From NCBI GenBank assembly GCA_030267565.1, contig BRXU01000001.1, positions 9,713,001 to 9,777,000 on the forward strand: a DNA stretch of 64,000 bases. The letters run 5' to 3'. The stretch comes from Pleodorina starrii (taxonomy: Eukaryota; Chlorophyta; Chlorophyceae; Chlamydomonadales; Volvocaceae). Shown here piece by piece: positions 25,909 to 36,576 of this stretch; positions within the stretch are counted from its first letter, which is position 1, and every line of letters begins with the position of its first letter. The notes under the pieces are model-generated. The model searched no databases and had not been told where the DNA came from. It saw only the letters and a list, made by a program, of their open reading frames with translations. The translations under genes and the position numbers were made by a program.

Positions 25909-27099
25909 TCATGGCCAGGTTTTATTACTTCCAATACAGAACGTATTTATATTGAAAAACATTTCAACCAGGATGAACGCCGGTTCTCGCCACGTTGTGA
26001 GTCTTCCCTGCCCCATCCGTCCACCTCCACCCGCCAACCGGCCAACCGCCCAACCGCCCTTCACATCCCGCCGCCTAGGGTTCATCAGCACCACAGTGGC
26101 AGCGGCGGCGTCGCCACCAGGTCGTACAAATTGCTCTCTTCCAACTCCCTGTTGCAGTCCCTGCTGCTGCAGCGGCGGCGGCGGCGGCGGCGCTCCTTGC
26201 TGCTGTTGCTGCCCTTGCGCTTGCTGCGCGACTTGTTGCATGAATTGCTGCCACAGTAGCTGCAGCATCTGGGGGCCTGCCATCTGGGGGCCTGCCACCA
26301 TGTTGGCCGCAGCCGCGATGGCGGCCTGCCCAGCGGCCGCCGCCGCCGCCGCCTCGCTCTCCTTCCTCCTCTTTGCGGCTTCCTCTTCCATTACCTGCTC
26401 GAAATGCTCGCGTATCTCCCGCTGGCGCTTGACGCCCGCGGGCTCCTCCTTTGGTGCGGGCGGCAGCACCATGCCATCTGCGGCCAGATTGTCTGGGGGA
26501 ACCCAGCACGCCGCATGACGTGGATCGAGCCGCGCAACGCATTTCCAGCCATTCTGGCTGGTTGCCAGAACCACCAGGCGGTCCCCCACACTCGCTGTAA
26601 GCTGCGGTATCGGTGGAAAGGCGTAGGTGGACGGCAGGCTGAACGGGTGAGCCAAGGTCACAACCTCCGGTGCTGGCTTCTGGGCGTCTGCGTGCACGGT
26701 GGTGCCACGTGGTGCCGCGGGGCCGGCAGCAGCAACGGCTGCTGCCGTCGCTGCCTGTACAGGTGGCGCGCCCCCTGGGTGCTGGAGGCGTGGGCGCGGC
26801 AAGGGCGCGCGCGACCGGTCTCTGGCTGAACCGCCTCCTCCTCCTTGCCAGCCCGGCATGCCGTGGCCTGCGGTTAGCTGCGGCTCTCCTCGTGATGTGG
26901 CAACGTCTCCATCCTCCTCGCCACTGAAGTCCGCGGAATCCGCTGCCTCCAAAAGATCGACATCGTGCCCCGGAGGCGGCTGCGAGAACGGCGCTGTTGC
27001 TGCGGGCACGGCGGCGTCCAAGGCAGCCGGGCCGTCGTCTCCAGTCTCAGGGCGCCTGGACCTGCCACCTCTACCCCAGCCCCTGCCTCTGCAGCTCAT
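25909..27099 (-). CDS. Intronless protein with SH3-like segment and poly-Gln tail
   Basis: A single uninterrupted ATG-initiated ORF of 396 residues. It begins with an Arg/Gly-rich patch (CRGRGWGRGGRSRRP), RGG-like and possibly RNA- or nucleus-directed. An acidic and Pro/Ala-rich stretch follows to about 160. Residues about 165-207 (LTASVGDRLVVLATSQNGWK, then DPRHAACWVPPDNLA) have the spacing of an SH3 barrel: GD, a turn, a GW pair and a PxxxL end. A charged helix (KRQREIREHFEQVMEEEAAK, about 224-243) suggests a coiled coil with a nuclear-localisation-like KRRK. Poly-Ala, then Gln-rich and Pro-rich runs, occupy about 249-320. The last 20 or so residues become AT-rich in codon use and contain AATAAA, so the true end may be earlier or spliced. 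I do not recognise the family. The role may be an adaptor in RNA processing or transcription, inferred only from composition. Confidence 0.65.
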   Translation of the reverse strand: MSCRGRGWGRGGRSRRPETGDDGPAALDAAVPAATAPFSQPPPGHDVDLLEAADSADFSGEEDGDVATSRGEPQLTAGHGMPGWQGGGGGSARDRSRAPLPRPRLQHPGGAPPVQAATAAAVAAAGPAAPRGTTVHADAQKPAPEVVTLAHPFSLPSTYAFPPIPQLTASVGDRLVVLATSQNGWKCVARLDPRHAACWVPPDNLAADGMVLPPAPKEEPAGVKRQREIREHFEQVMEEEAAKRRKESEAAAAAAAGQAAIAAAANMVAGPQMAGPQMLQLLWQQFMQQVAQQAQGQQQQQGAPPPPPPLQQQGLQQGVGREQFVRPGGDAAAATVVLMNPRRRDVKGGWAVGRLAGGGGRMGQGRLTTWREPAFILVEMFFNINTFCIGSNKTWP

Positions 27100-28020
27100 T
27101 CTAGGAGCTGGTTAACAGTTCTATACGTCTTGTCAGTAAGGCACGACAAGAATGGTGGGCTACTTGGAAGTGTACCCCGTCATGACGTCAAGATTGTGAC
27201 CAGGTGACGCGGCAATCTACATTTTATTATCACTCATATTTCGCCGGTAATCCGTGTACATTTCTAGGCATCCACGAAAAAGAGCCACTTTTCGGTGGAA
27301 ACGTTGGTTGCGCACTTATGTCATACTTTACGGCAGTCGTGCACTTCTGCAGTTCGGCACTTTTGCCCCGCAGTGATCCGCTGAACCTTGAAACAGCCAC
27401 AGGGTCGTTTATTCAGTTCAGTTCGGTCATCGAAAAGAGGAAAAGGGAAAACGTGCTAATTGGAGCTAAAACCCAACCGACCGTGCGAACGAACCCAGCA
27501 GTACCGAACGTACACGTAACGATGAATGGATGATCCGAGTCGGGACGGCAGCAGGCCCACAGCCCTAATCGGACAGCTGTAGGACCGACCGCTGTTGATT
27601 GGAAAGCTAACCTGGATTTGCCGAGTCCGGTGGAGGAGGCGGCGCAGCGGAATATGAATGTCACGTTTAGTTCTCGATCGTCGCTTAAACAAGGCTGGTT
27701 GCCTACAATGGTTGCACGGAGGCTCAGCCTAATGTCACTATTGCGGCTGCGATAACGGCTGCAAGGGTTTTTGACATGGCATGTGTGCTGTTAGCAAATG
27801 TGGGCGGCCTCAGCACATAAACACATCTTCCTGCTCGGGTCTTCGTATATTACACGAGGGACGTACATGCCACGAGGGGAGCTCAGTGAAACGTCTGGGA
27901 ACGGAAGCACACGCGATTCCGTATAAAAACAACTCCTGTGTCCCCAAATGGGGACCCAAACACCACAGCCGTCTTCATTCCTCGACCCGTCCATCCATCC
28001 TCACTGCACCAGCTCGCACC
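27100..28020. other. Promoter side of the SH3-like gene and 3' flank of NOL6
   Basis: Both neighbours are on the minus strand, so the left part should hold the promoter and 5' UTR of the SH3-like gene and the right part the NOL6 3' UTR. The stretch is less GC-rich than the coding DNA. No further gene is seen. Confidence 0.45.
27850..27854 (-). terminator. TGTAA poly(A) signal of NOL6
   Basis: TTACA on the plus strand reads TGTAA on the minus strand, about 167 bases beyond the NOL6 stop codon. The motif and distance suit a green-algal poly(A) signal; no cleavage-site evidence is available. Confidence 0.4.
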
Positions 28021-31000
28021 TCACCAGCTCGCGCGCGCCTTCGCGCTCGACGGCGGCACCAGCCAATCCTCCACCAGCCCCAGCCCCACCTCCTTCACTT
28101 CCCGCATCACACCAAACACATTCGGCACCACCAGCCCCGCGCCTCTCCCGCCTCCCCCGCCCCCACGCTCCCGCGTCTTGCCCTCCCCATCCGCGCCGCC
28201 CGTGAGCACCAGCGGCAGCGCCGTGTGCGCCGCATTCAGCCTCAGAGGCTGTGGCAGGAACGCCTCCGGCAGCCACCGCACACCTACCAGCCGCCCTCCC
28301 AACAGGTCCACACAGAACGTGGCCAGGTGGCCATAGCCGGCAGTCAGCTCCGAAACCAGCCGGGACACGGGATCAAAGCCCACCAGGAGCTCGGGCTGCA
28401 ATCGCGCCGCGCCCTTGGCCGCCACCACCTTCTCGGGGAAGCAACGCAAGAAAGCGCGGGCGCGCTTCGGCGGCGGCTCCAGGGGCGGGTCAGCGTCCTC
28501 AAGCGCCGCCGACAGCGCGTCGGGGCCCGACGGCGGCGCGTCGAGCTGCTGTACGGCAGCGGCGGCACCGCCGCCAGGCAGTAGGTCGCGCACGGCATCG
28601 CCCGGCGGCAGCAGCACCGCCGCCAGGGCGGCGGCAGAGCCGCTGTCCTGGCCCTTGCGGCGCGGCTGCCCGCCGGCCGCTTCCAGACCCAGGTTTCGGA
28701 GCGCGAGTGGGAGCGGCGGCGGCGGCTGGAGCGCCTGGTCGGCGTGTGGCAGGGCCTCCTTCCGCAGCAGCAAAAAGGCGTCGAAGTCGGAGGCGGGGGT
28801 GGCGAAGACGGCCTGCCACTCGGAGGGCAGGCCCGATGGCGTGGGCCCCAGAGCCAAGGATGGCGATGAAGACGGTGAGGGTGGCTGAAGCAAGAGTTGC
28901 AGCAGCGCCGCAGACCGAGTCGCCAAAAGGGTGAGCCGTTGGAGTGCTGCGGGGCTGGGGCCCTTCTGGGTCCTGTGATGGTGCGGCAGCGAAGGACGGG
29001 GCGAGAGGCAGGGAGGCAGGGATGGCTCAACGTGCGGTTCCTTAAACTGCATGCCCTAAACAAATTGGGTAAACATGAAAGTACGAAAGTGAGGACCAAA
29101 GGGGGCTTGGAAAGGCCCTAGTGTGCAGCGTGCTGTGCAGCTTTATATGGGTTGCTGTGAAAGTCATGGGATGTGTACCGGCCCACGCCCGGAGACGCTT
29201 GCGAGGCTGGAAAGGGTGCCTCGCGCGCGTGCACGAGTCCGAGCGCCCAGGGCCCTCGCGGGCCCCGGTATGCGAGGCGGCCGGCGGCCTTGCAGCCGTG
29301 ATGTCGCTCACTCAGGAAACTGTCAGGGCCACGGAAGATAAGGCCCAGCAGTCCTAGTTGGAGCTTTATGTGCCAAAAAGTGTGGAAGTGTGCAGCGGTC
29401 AATGGAGGTCGCGACCACGCCACGTCCACACCACGCTTGCCCACCCACCCACCCATCCATGCATGCGCCCATGCATACATGATAATCCCGATTACGCGCC
29501 CATCCGCTTTTCTGCCCCAAAGTCCACTTCACTCATGGGGCCCCAACCAAACAATGCTCACGAACCGACGACCCATTGACCGCACGACTAAATATACATA
29601 TGCCGCGGTTCTTCACCCATCCACCCACTCTACACACCCACTCACCAGTGCCGCGACTCGCGGTCCCTGGGTGTGCAAATGTACATCGCCGGCGCCTCCC
29701 CGGCCGCCCTCCGCGCCTCAAAGCGGCTGCTGATGGCCCGACGGTCCGCCTCCCTCAGCTCCCCGGCTGGGTCCACCACAAGGGGCTTAACCTGCCAGGG
29801 CCACCGAGCCAGCAGCTGCAGGAAGCGAAGGAAACCTGTAGGTGGGGAGCGGAGGGGGGGCAGTGCAGGAAGATCAGGAAGGCCGTCCGCGAAGAGCTGG
29901 TCATCATCAGCACCTTGCAGGCTCAAGCGTCCAAAGTTCGACCCACAGGCAGTGTAAAGGATCTGGAAGTGAAGGCCGGTAGAGGAGGCGTGAAGAGGAG
30001 GAGTGCACCGCTGCTGTACATGAGGACATGTTTGGAGCGTGTCTCCGCCAGCGTCACCGAGCAGTTGCCCTCCGCCGGCGGCTTGATTTGCCCCCAGAGA
30101 TTACTTTGCTGTGGGCCGCCCTTGACACCCTGCCGCCCCTGGAGTTATGGATTTAGCGGCCGGGTAACACTGGGCAGCCGTGCTGTGTTGACTGTGTTGG
30201 TCAAAGCAGGTGCGCAACACAGCCTCCAGCCCCCTAACCTAAGCCCGCCGGACCCCGGACCCCACCAATCTCGGCAACCCCAACCTCCAAAGCCTCCAAA
30301 ACCATGCGAGGTATCGTCTCCATTACTCCTAAAAACCCCACAGAAATCCCAATCCTCAGTACTTCCCGACAGTAAAGCAGCACCACCGTATACAAACACA
30401 TTGAGCAGCAGCAGCGGCCACCCCCCGACGCACCTGTCAGACGCGATCCAGGCGGCGGCGCCCCGGGCGACCCGGCCCCCGCAAAGGCCGCCGCCGTAAC
30501 GAGCTCCACCGCCTGCGGACCGATGTGGTTCGACATCATGTGGGCAGCCACCCAGCGCCCCGCCAGTCGCGCCGCCGGAGCAAACGCCGAGTTGGCCCCT
30601 CCCACCAGCGACACCAGCCCGTGGTGCCAGGACAGCAACAGCGGACTCTCCTCCGGACTCAGGAGGCCCGACCCGAGGGTCGGTCCGCCGCTGGCCACGC
30701 CGCCGTTGGCGACGGTGGCGGTGGCGGCGGCTGCCGCCGCCACTGCCGCTGCCGTCGAGGCTGCCTTGGTGAGCATCGCCTCGTCTCGCCCCGAGTAGAG
30801 TACGAGTCGAAAGGCGAATCCGTCGAGCAGTACGTCCAGAGATTCCTCGCTGGCAACCACGTGGTGGCTGTACGACGAGGCGAGGGCGCCCGCCAGTTGG
30901 AGCCCGAGTGCGGCCTTCATCTTTCGGAAGGCGGTCGGGTCGTCGGGCCAGCGGCCTGAGGGGAGCGCGGGGTGGTACAGTTGCGAGTTTTGAGGACCCA

Positions 31001-34000
31001 GGCGTGTTGAGGGCTTGCTGTAGCAGTGGTGGTGGTGGTGGTGATTTTCATTCAAACTGGGAGACTTTGTTTCAACAAAGACAACAACATGAGGTATACA
31101 CGTTGCATGCACGGCACGCACTACTAAATGTGGGGCGCACCCATGGCTCTCGTGGCCCTGGTACTCCTTTTCGCAAGGGGCGTGAATGCTAACAAATGCA
31201 AAGCGTGGTTCGTGGTGCGTTGGGATGCCGAGGTGGGCAGTGCGCGGCTCATTGATTGTTCACCTTGGCGACCATGATAGGTGTCCTTGTGAGAGGAGTC
31301 ACCCGGTCTCGTCAAGCAAAGTTTTAATCATCGCCGCGTGGCCTCGTGCTCTCTTAACATGAAAACCCAGTGCGTTCGCAGTCCATTTGCAGCGTCCAAC
31401 CCGCAGGCCACAATAGCCCGCCGCCGCCCAGCCAACCCACAAACACGCAAACCCACGCACCCACCCACCCACGCACGCATTGACGCACCAGAATTTTCTA
31501 GGGTCACCAGCACCTCCAGAGGATCCAGACACCGGGGAATGCCGCCACTCACGCCGCCAGCCGCATCAGCAGCCGCCGCCGCCGAGCCGCCCGCGAGCGG
31601 GTGCGGCTGAGGCGGCAGCGGCGCCGTCCCGCGGGCCACCGCCGACAGCGGCTGCACGCCGACTACCTTGAGCGCCAATCCGTCCAATCCGCGAAGCTGC
31701 TTCGCCAGCTTGTCGACTGCCGCCTCCGCCGCCCGCGACGCAGCGAGGTCAGCCCCCGGCGGCACCGCCTGGCAGGCCAGCGCCCAGTCCAGGCAGCCCG
31801 CCGCAGACGCCACCGCCGAGCCTGGCGGCAGGTGGCGGCGCACCACGTGTTGCAAAATGAGGTCGGGAATGAGATGTCGCTCGTGAGGGGCCACCTCCCA
31901 CACCGCCGTCTCCGTAATCTTGCCGTCCTGCCAGCGGCGCAGCTCCGCCTTCTCGCCCCAAAAGCGCCGAAACCGCGCCGCCGCCGGGCCGTCGTCCGCC
32001 GCCGGGCCAACGTCCACGAGTCGACTGGCCGCCAGAGGATCCAACACGGCCCCTACCCAGACAGAGCGGGCCGCAGCCTGCAGCTCTTGATGAGCATAAT
32101 CGGTTGTCGCGTCGTCGTCGGCGGGGCCTTCGTCGTCGTCGTCGCCGTTGTCATCGGTCGGCTTCGGCGACGGGTCCGCTGCCGCCGCCAGCGGCACGAG
32201 GCCTCGGGCGAGGTCCCGAACATTCGCCCCGGTGGCGAGGGGGCGCCGGAGGACGCGTACGACCTTGGCGCGGTCCGATAGGGCTTGCCGTACAATCAGC
32301 TCAATCTGAGCTTCTTGTTCCCTGTTGGGGAGCACGAGCAACGAATGAAGATTGGCCGAGCAAAAACAGCGAGTCAGTGAATCAAGATTTCGAGATGCAA
32401 AAGAAGAAAGCTGCGCGGCACCCACGGCACCTGAACGACCCCTCAGACATTAAGCGGAAAAGAATCCCCCACATTTTGGGTCGGCTGCATATTACTAATC
32501 ATCGGGGTTGGGATGCTCGGTCAGGCCGTGAACCGCCGCGGTTCACAAAGGGCATTTTGAAGCCCACACAATAAAAAATTCGGCGAATGGATATGCGAAG
32601 AGGCGAGGACAGGTGTCCCCTGTCCTCGCCCCTCCCACCTCGCTGTTATTTGTGAAGATTAGCACTTTGCACGCAACTAATAGCACTCAATAAAGAGTGA
32701 GAAGAACGGAGCGGCGAGTAACAGAGCAGAGCGGGTCAGCCCTCAGACATTAAGCGGAAAAGAAACCCCCATGTTGTTGGGTCGGCTGCATATTACTAAT
32801 CATCGGGCCAATCCCGCTCCGCCCCCCTCCGCTCATACACTCACTCCGTCATTCACACTTGTCATCCGTTGCTATCATCAACACAAACCGACACAACGAC
32901 AAACAGCACAAAACCCCACGACACGTCCGGATCCGCCCAGACCGCTACAAGAGGCCAAACCCACTCACCTCCACAAAGCTCGATCTCGGCACACGACGCC
33001 GCCGACGCCCGCCTCTGCCCCCGCCGCCGCCGCTTCCTGCCCACCATCCTCGCCAGCCTCTGCCTGCTGCTGCTGCCCGGCGGCGGCGGCCTTCACCACA
33101 GGCCACGCCACGCCGGGCGGCAGAGTGACGCGCCAATGGTAGTCAAAGGCCGCCGCGGGGCTCGATGTGGTGAGCAGCGCCGCTGCAAAGGCCTCATCCG
33201 GGTCAGCGGGAGCGTTGAGAATGTCCAGGGTGCGGCGGGCGAGCAGCTGTGCGTGTGCGAGCGACCCACGGGTCATGTGGGAGGCCACATTCAGCCAGCC
33301 GGTGAAGTCCACAAAGACCACCGGGAAGTGCGCCTTGAACGTTTGCTGCGGGAGAGGAGGGAGCATTAGGGAGGATACGATTAGGATGTGTGTTGAGGGT
33401 CAAGAAAGGGGATGAAACACGTAGGCGGAAGGGGGGGGGAGGCAGTCAAGCAGGCTGGCAGCCACACGATACGACACGTCCGTACATACACAATGACGCC
33501 CTGAAGGAAATTAGGGAAGGAGCGGCCTAACAGGACGCAGGGCAACGAGGGATGCAGGCAGCCGACTACCTAAGTCTGAAGAAGGGAGGAGCACGCCGCC
33601 AGCCCAGCGCATGCAGCGACCCGACCGGGATGCACGGAAGTTGTTTCGTATCTATACCCACCAGCGGTGGCGGTGTCGGCGTGTTCTTCATCGCGCCATC
33701 GGCCTCCTGCCTGGCCAACACCAGCCCCTTGGTCCAGGCCGGGCCGTCCGCCAGCAACTGCAGCGCGGCGCGAAACACCTGCAGCACAGTCATCGAGGCA
33801 GCCTGCAGCACACGAGGCACCGAGAGCGGGACGAGGGGGCAAAGACGTGTGAGTGACGAGCAGCTATCAACAAACCTGACGGAGGAGAAGATACGAAACG
33901 TATTTAAGTTCAGCCCGAAAACCTCCGCTCCGCTGCCGCAATCTCCGCATTGCGAGCCACATAACCCATATTCTTGAACCTCCCGGCGTTCGACATGCTC

Positions 34001-36161
34001 AATGTTGGCTCTTCATCACTAATAACACTGTTAAAAAGAAATGACGCCCGGGGCACTCCCATCATCCATTACGTCCTCCTCACCATCTTGTTTCGCTCCG
34101 AAAGCAGCAGAACCAGCATTGCCAACACGCAGCCGTCCAGACAGCCGCCAGCGGACGCTCCGAAACCCGTTGCCGCGGGGCTGGTGGAGGCCCCGCCGGG
34201 CCCCGCCGCCTGCGCCGCCTCCCTCCCGGGCCGTGTCGCCATGAGGCCGTGTTGCCGAGCCCACACCTTTAGCAGCAAGAGGCCGTCCAGCAGCCGGGGC
34301 GAAGCGGACAAGACAGCCTGCGGGCGGATTTCAAAGAGGGAAGATAAGCCAAATTGTTTGCCAAGAACAAACAATTTTGCATATACCGGTGCCGATACAG
34401 TACATGTTTTGTACATGTTAGCAGGTCAAAAGAACTTGTCAGCACGCAACCCAACAGTTCTTTGCTCCCTTAAGGTGCAGCTTTAGAGATCCCGAACCCA
34501 TACGCACACACACACAAGGCGCGCTAACTCGCCTTGAGCCTTGCCGCATGGACGGGCAGCAACATATCCTCCAAGATACCAGCATTGTAATGCGGAGTCG
34601 GCAAAAGCTGCTGCTGCTGCTGGTCATCCGCCATCATCGGCCCCGCAGCCGCAGCCGCCGGCGACTTCCCGCCGCCCGCCGCCGCCGCCTTGCAGTGCGA
34701 CCGGACGCCGTTGCGGTCGGGCGCGAGGCGCGGAAGCGCGAAGGCCGACGGCGCCGCCACCGGCAGCAGCCGCAGGCTGAAGCCCTCCGCCTTGGGGGGT
34801 TGTAGCACCAGCGCCGGCCGGGCGGGGTCGCCATGCAGGGCCTCGATTCGCTGCTCCCCAAAGAGGCTGTAGCTCACATCCCGGAGGTGGCGTGCTACTG
34901 CCAACAGATAGACGGCACGCTGCACGTGGTAGCGGTGGTTGAGATGCGCCTTGGGCGCTAGGAAGTCGGTGGGAAGCTGTACGGCAACGTCGACCGTGGT
35001 GTCAGGGCGGGCGACGGCACGTGCTGCGTACGACCCCACGAGGGTGACGGCTGCGGGCGGCTTGACAGTCAGGCTGTCCTGGTGGGGGCCGGGGGGAGCA
35101 GGGGGGAGGCAGGGGGCGGTGAGTTTAGGGCGGAGGCGGAGTTTTGTATTGAGGGAGGAGGAGAGGATCGGCCGCGGAACGGCCTTATAGCCTTGTGTGT
35201 GGAGAAAGGTAAAGACGCGGAATGTGGTGTGAATGGGGAGAAGAGCTCCCGGACCCGCTGTCCGGTCGCAATAGTAGCGTGGTAGTGTATGGCGAATAGT
35301 CCGTCCTGTAACGATTAATGATACCACTGGGTCAACCACTGGGTCCCTCTTACCTTGGGATTTCCACCCAGAGCCTCAACAAAGCCTTTCGCAATGCTCA
35401 TGGGCACCTGCGGGGGGGGGACAAAACGTATGCACGCGGGTTTAGTTCAATGCTCCGCTCAGAGTTCAGTGAGTACCATGCCGTGCGCACGGAGAGCGCA
35501 AAAGCGAGCCGGTGAAATGAAGGCGCACAACTCGGCGTAAAGCGGTGCCCACCTGGTGTTCCGGCATGGACATGAGCGCGTCCTTCAGCCGGGCGAGCAC
35601 AGCCTCCACGCCGGAATTTTTCGAGTAGCCAACGCGAGTCTCGGACAACAGCTCATCTGCCTGCAGCAAACAGCCATGGAGCGAACCAGTCGTTAGGGCT
35701 AAGCTACGCAATGCAAGCGACCGACACCGTGTCGGAACAGAGCAGAAAAACAAGGCATCTTACAAGCAAGAGTAACTCGCCTCAATTTGTAAGAGGGCAG
35801 CATCTGATGTCTCCGCTTGCAGCATAAACGCCGTGTCGGAGACCAGCCCGCTGAGCTTGCTGCCGCCGGCGGCGGCGGCTGCGCTCTTGGGCCCGGGACC
35901 GGCCGGCTGTTGGCGCCGAGCGGCCTCTTTCAGCCGAGCACGTGCGTCCTCGTCGCCTGTATCTTCATCCTCGCCGGCATCCTCGTCGCCGTCGTCGCCA
36001 CCAACCAAGTCATCACCGAGGTCATCGCCCTCGAAAGCATCCCCGAGGCCCTCCAGCTGGTCATCAGACATGCTTTGCAGCTCGTCATCGGAGGCCACTA
36101 CGTCGTCATCATCATACAGTTCTGCCGGGGCCGTGGCGGCGCCGGCCTTCATCGGCGCCAT
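28021..36161 (-). CDS. NOL6: Nucleolar protein 6 / Utp22 / Nrap, small-subunit processome component
   Basis: Eleven phase-consistent exons: 35781-36161, 35553-35660, 35354-35407, 34533-35078, 34084-34317, 33662-33802, 32969-33345, 31489-32321, 30434-30955, 29646-29835 and 28021-28972. The product has 1,445 residues, slightly longer than animal NOL6. It is a pre-18S rRNA processing factor of the UTP-C/90S pre-ribosome in the nucleolus, structurally a tandem of inactive nucleotidyltransferase-like and OAS1-like domains. Family landmarks appear in order: an acidic N-terminus, TLVGSYAARAVARPDTTVDV, PTPHYNAGILEDML, LLLLKVWARQHG, FPVVFVDFTGWLNVASHM, LDPLEVLVTLENSGRWPDD, ARLAGRWVAAHMMSNHIGP, GFLRFLQLLARWPW, PAMYICTPRDRESRHW and FCVDLLGGRLVGVRW. 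Introns 1 and 4 use GC donors (both AG|GCGAGT). Residues of exon 8 carry an Asp-rich insert. Intron 7 carries two snoRNA-like elements. The gene is divergent from SPPL. Confidence 0.94.
32438..32508 (-). ncRNA. Candidate box C/D snoRNA, copy B
   Basis: This is a paralogue of copy A in the same intron, about 300 bases further along the transcript. It has the same GAUGAUU (32497-32503) and CUGA (32443-32446) boxes and the same flanking blocks. The middle spacer differs (AAAAUGUGGGGGAUU against ACAACAUGGGGGUUU). The terminal stem is ACCCC with GGGGU: the fourth pair is C-G here and G-C in copy A, a compensatory change. Tandem paralogous intronic snoRNAs are known from Chlamydomonas. Confidence 0.45.
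32602..32630. other. Perfect 12-bp hairpin between the snoRNA-like elements
   Basis: GGCGAGGACAGG, loop TGTCC, CCTGTCCTCGCC. A second stem-loop (GTGAACC-GCCGC-GGTTCAC) lies at 32528-32546. Both are in NOL6 intron 7. They could be part of the same processed intron RNA or of an inserted element; no H/ACA layout could be confirmed. Confidence 0.5.
32736..32811 (-). ncRNA. Candidate box C/D snoRNA, copy A
   Basis: This element is in NOL6 intron 7 on the gene-sense strand. It has a C-like box GAUGAUU (32798-32804), a D box CUGA (32743-32746) and 62 nt from one to the other. The bases outside the boxes form a 7-bp terminal stem (UUGGCCC with GGGCUGA, two G-U pairs). The sequence before the D box (UCUUUUCCGCUUAAUGU) is conserved with copy B, as expected for a guide. 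The C box lacks the leading RU of RUGAUGA and no internal C'/D' pair is clear, so the call is provisional. Confidence 0.45.
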
Positions 36162-36576
36162 TGGCGGTTATGGCTCCCGACACAGATGGCGATTCCGCTA
36201 TCACAAGGACTTGCCCTTTCCCATACTCCTACGCTTGCAGGACCGAACACGGAAGTGCCGGACGCCAAGCAGGAAAGCGGGCGGCGCACTTCGCTCCGTC
36301 CGAGGAGTTTTCGTGCAATGGAAGAAGCAGCAGTTCGTGCTTGGAATTGATTGGAAGGAGTGGCAAGTTCCCTTTATTGCACCGTTCCTACTCGTTGCCG
36401 TTTGGAGTTGGCTTCGGAGGGCCCGATGCAGGACTCCGGAGCATCTGCCAACGGTAAGTAAATCCAAGAGGCGCATTTCCAGTCTCTCAACGCAGCGAGG
36501 CACTGATATAGTATTTCCGCAATGCAAGAAAATTTTGCATAGTACTCACGCATGTTTGGCAACTTAACCGAATAAC
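36162..36576. promoter_or_regulatory. Shared promoter region of NOL6 and SPPL
   Basis: Only about 415 bp separate the divergent start codons. It must hold both 5' UTRs and core promoters. It is relatively less GC-rich than the flanking exons, notably at 36360-36570. No TATA box is obvious. Confidence 0.55.

Noticed and set aside
29836..29914. Longer version of NOL6 exon 10 starting at an upstream AG in the same phase.
   Set aside because: The nearer acceptor has the stronger pyrimidine tract, and the resulting spacing before GFLRF fits the family. The longer form remains a possible alternative splice.
33910..34019. Perfect C box GTGATGA and a CTGA 100 bases on, in NOL6 intron 5 (sense strand), a possible further snoRNA.
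   Set aside because: The flanks do not form a terminal stem and the box spacing is long. A single 7-base match is expected by chance.
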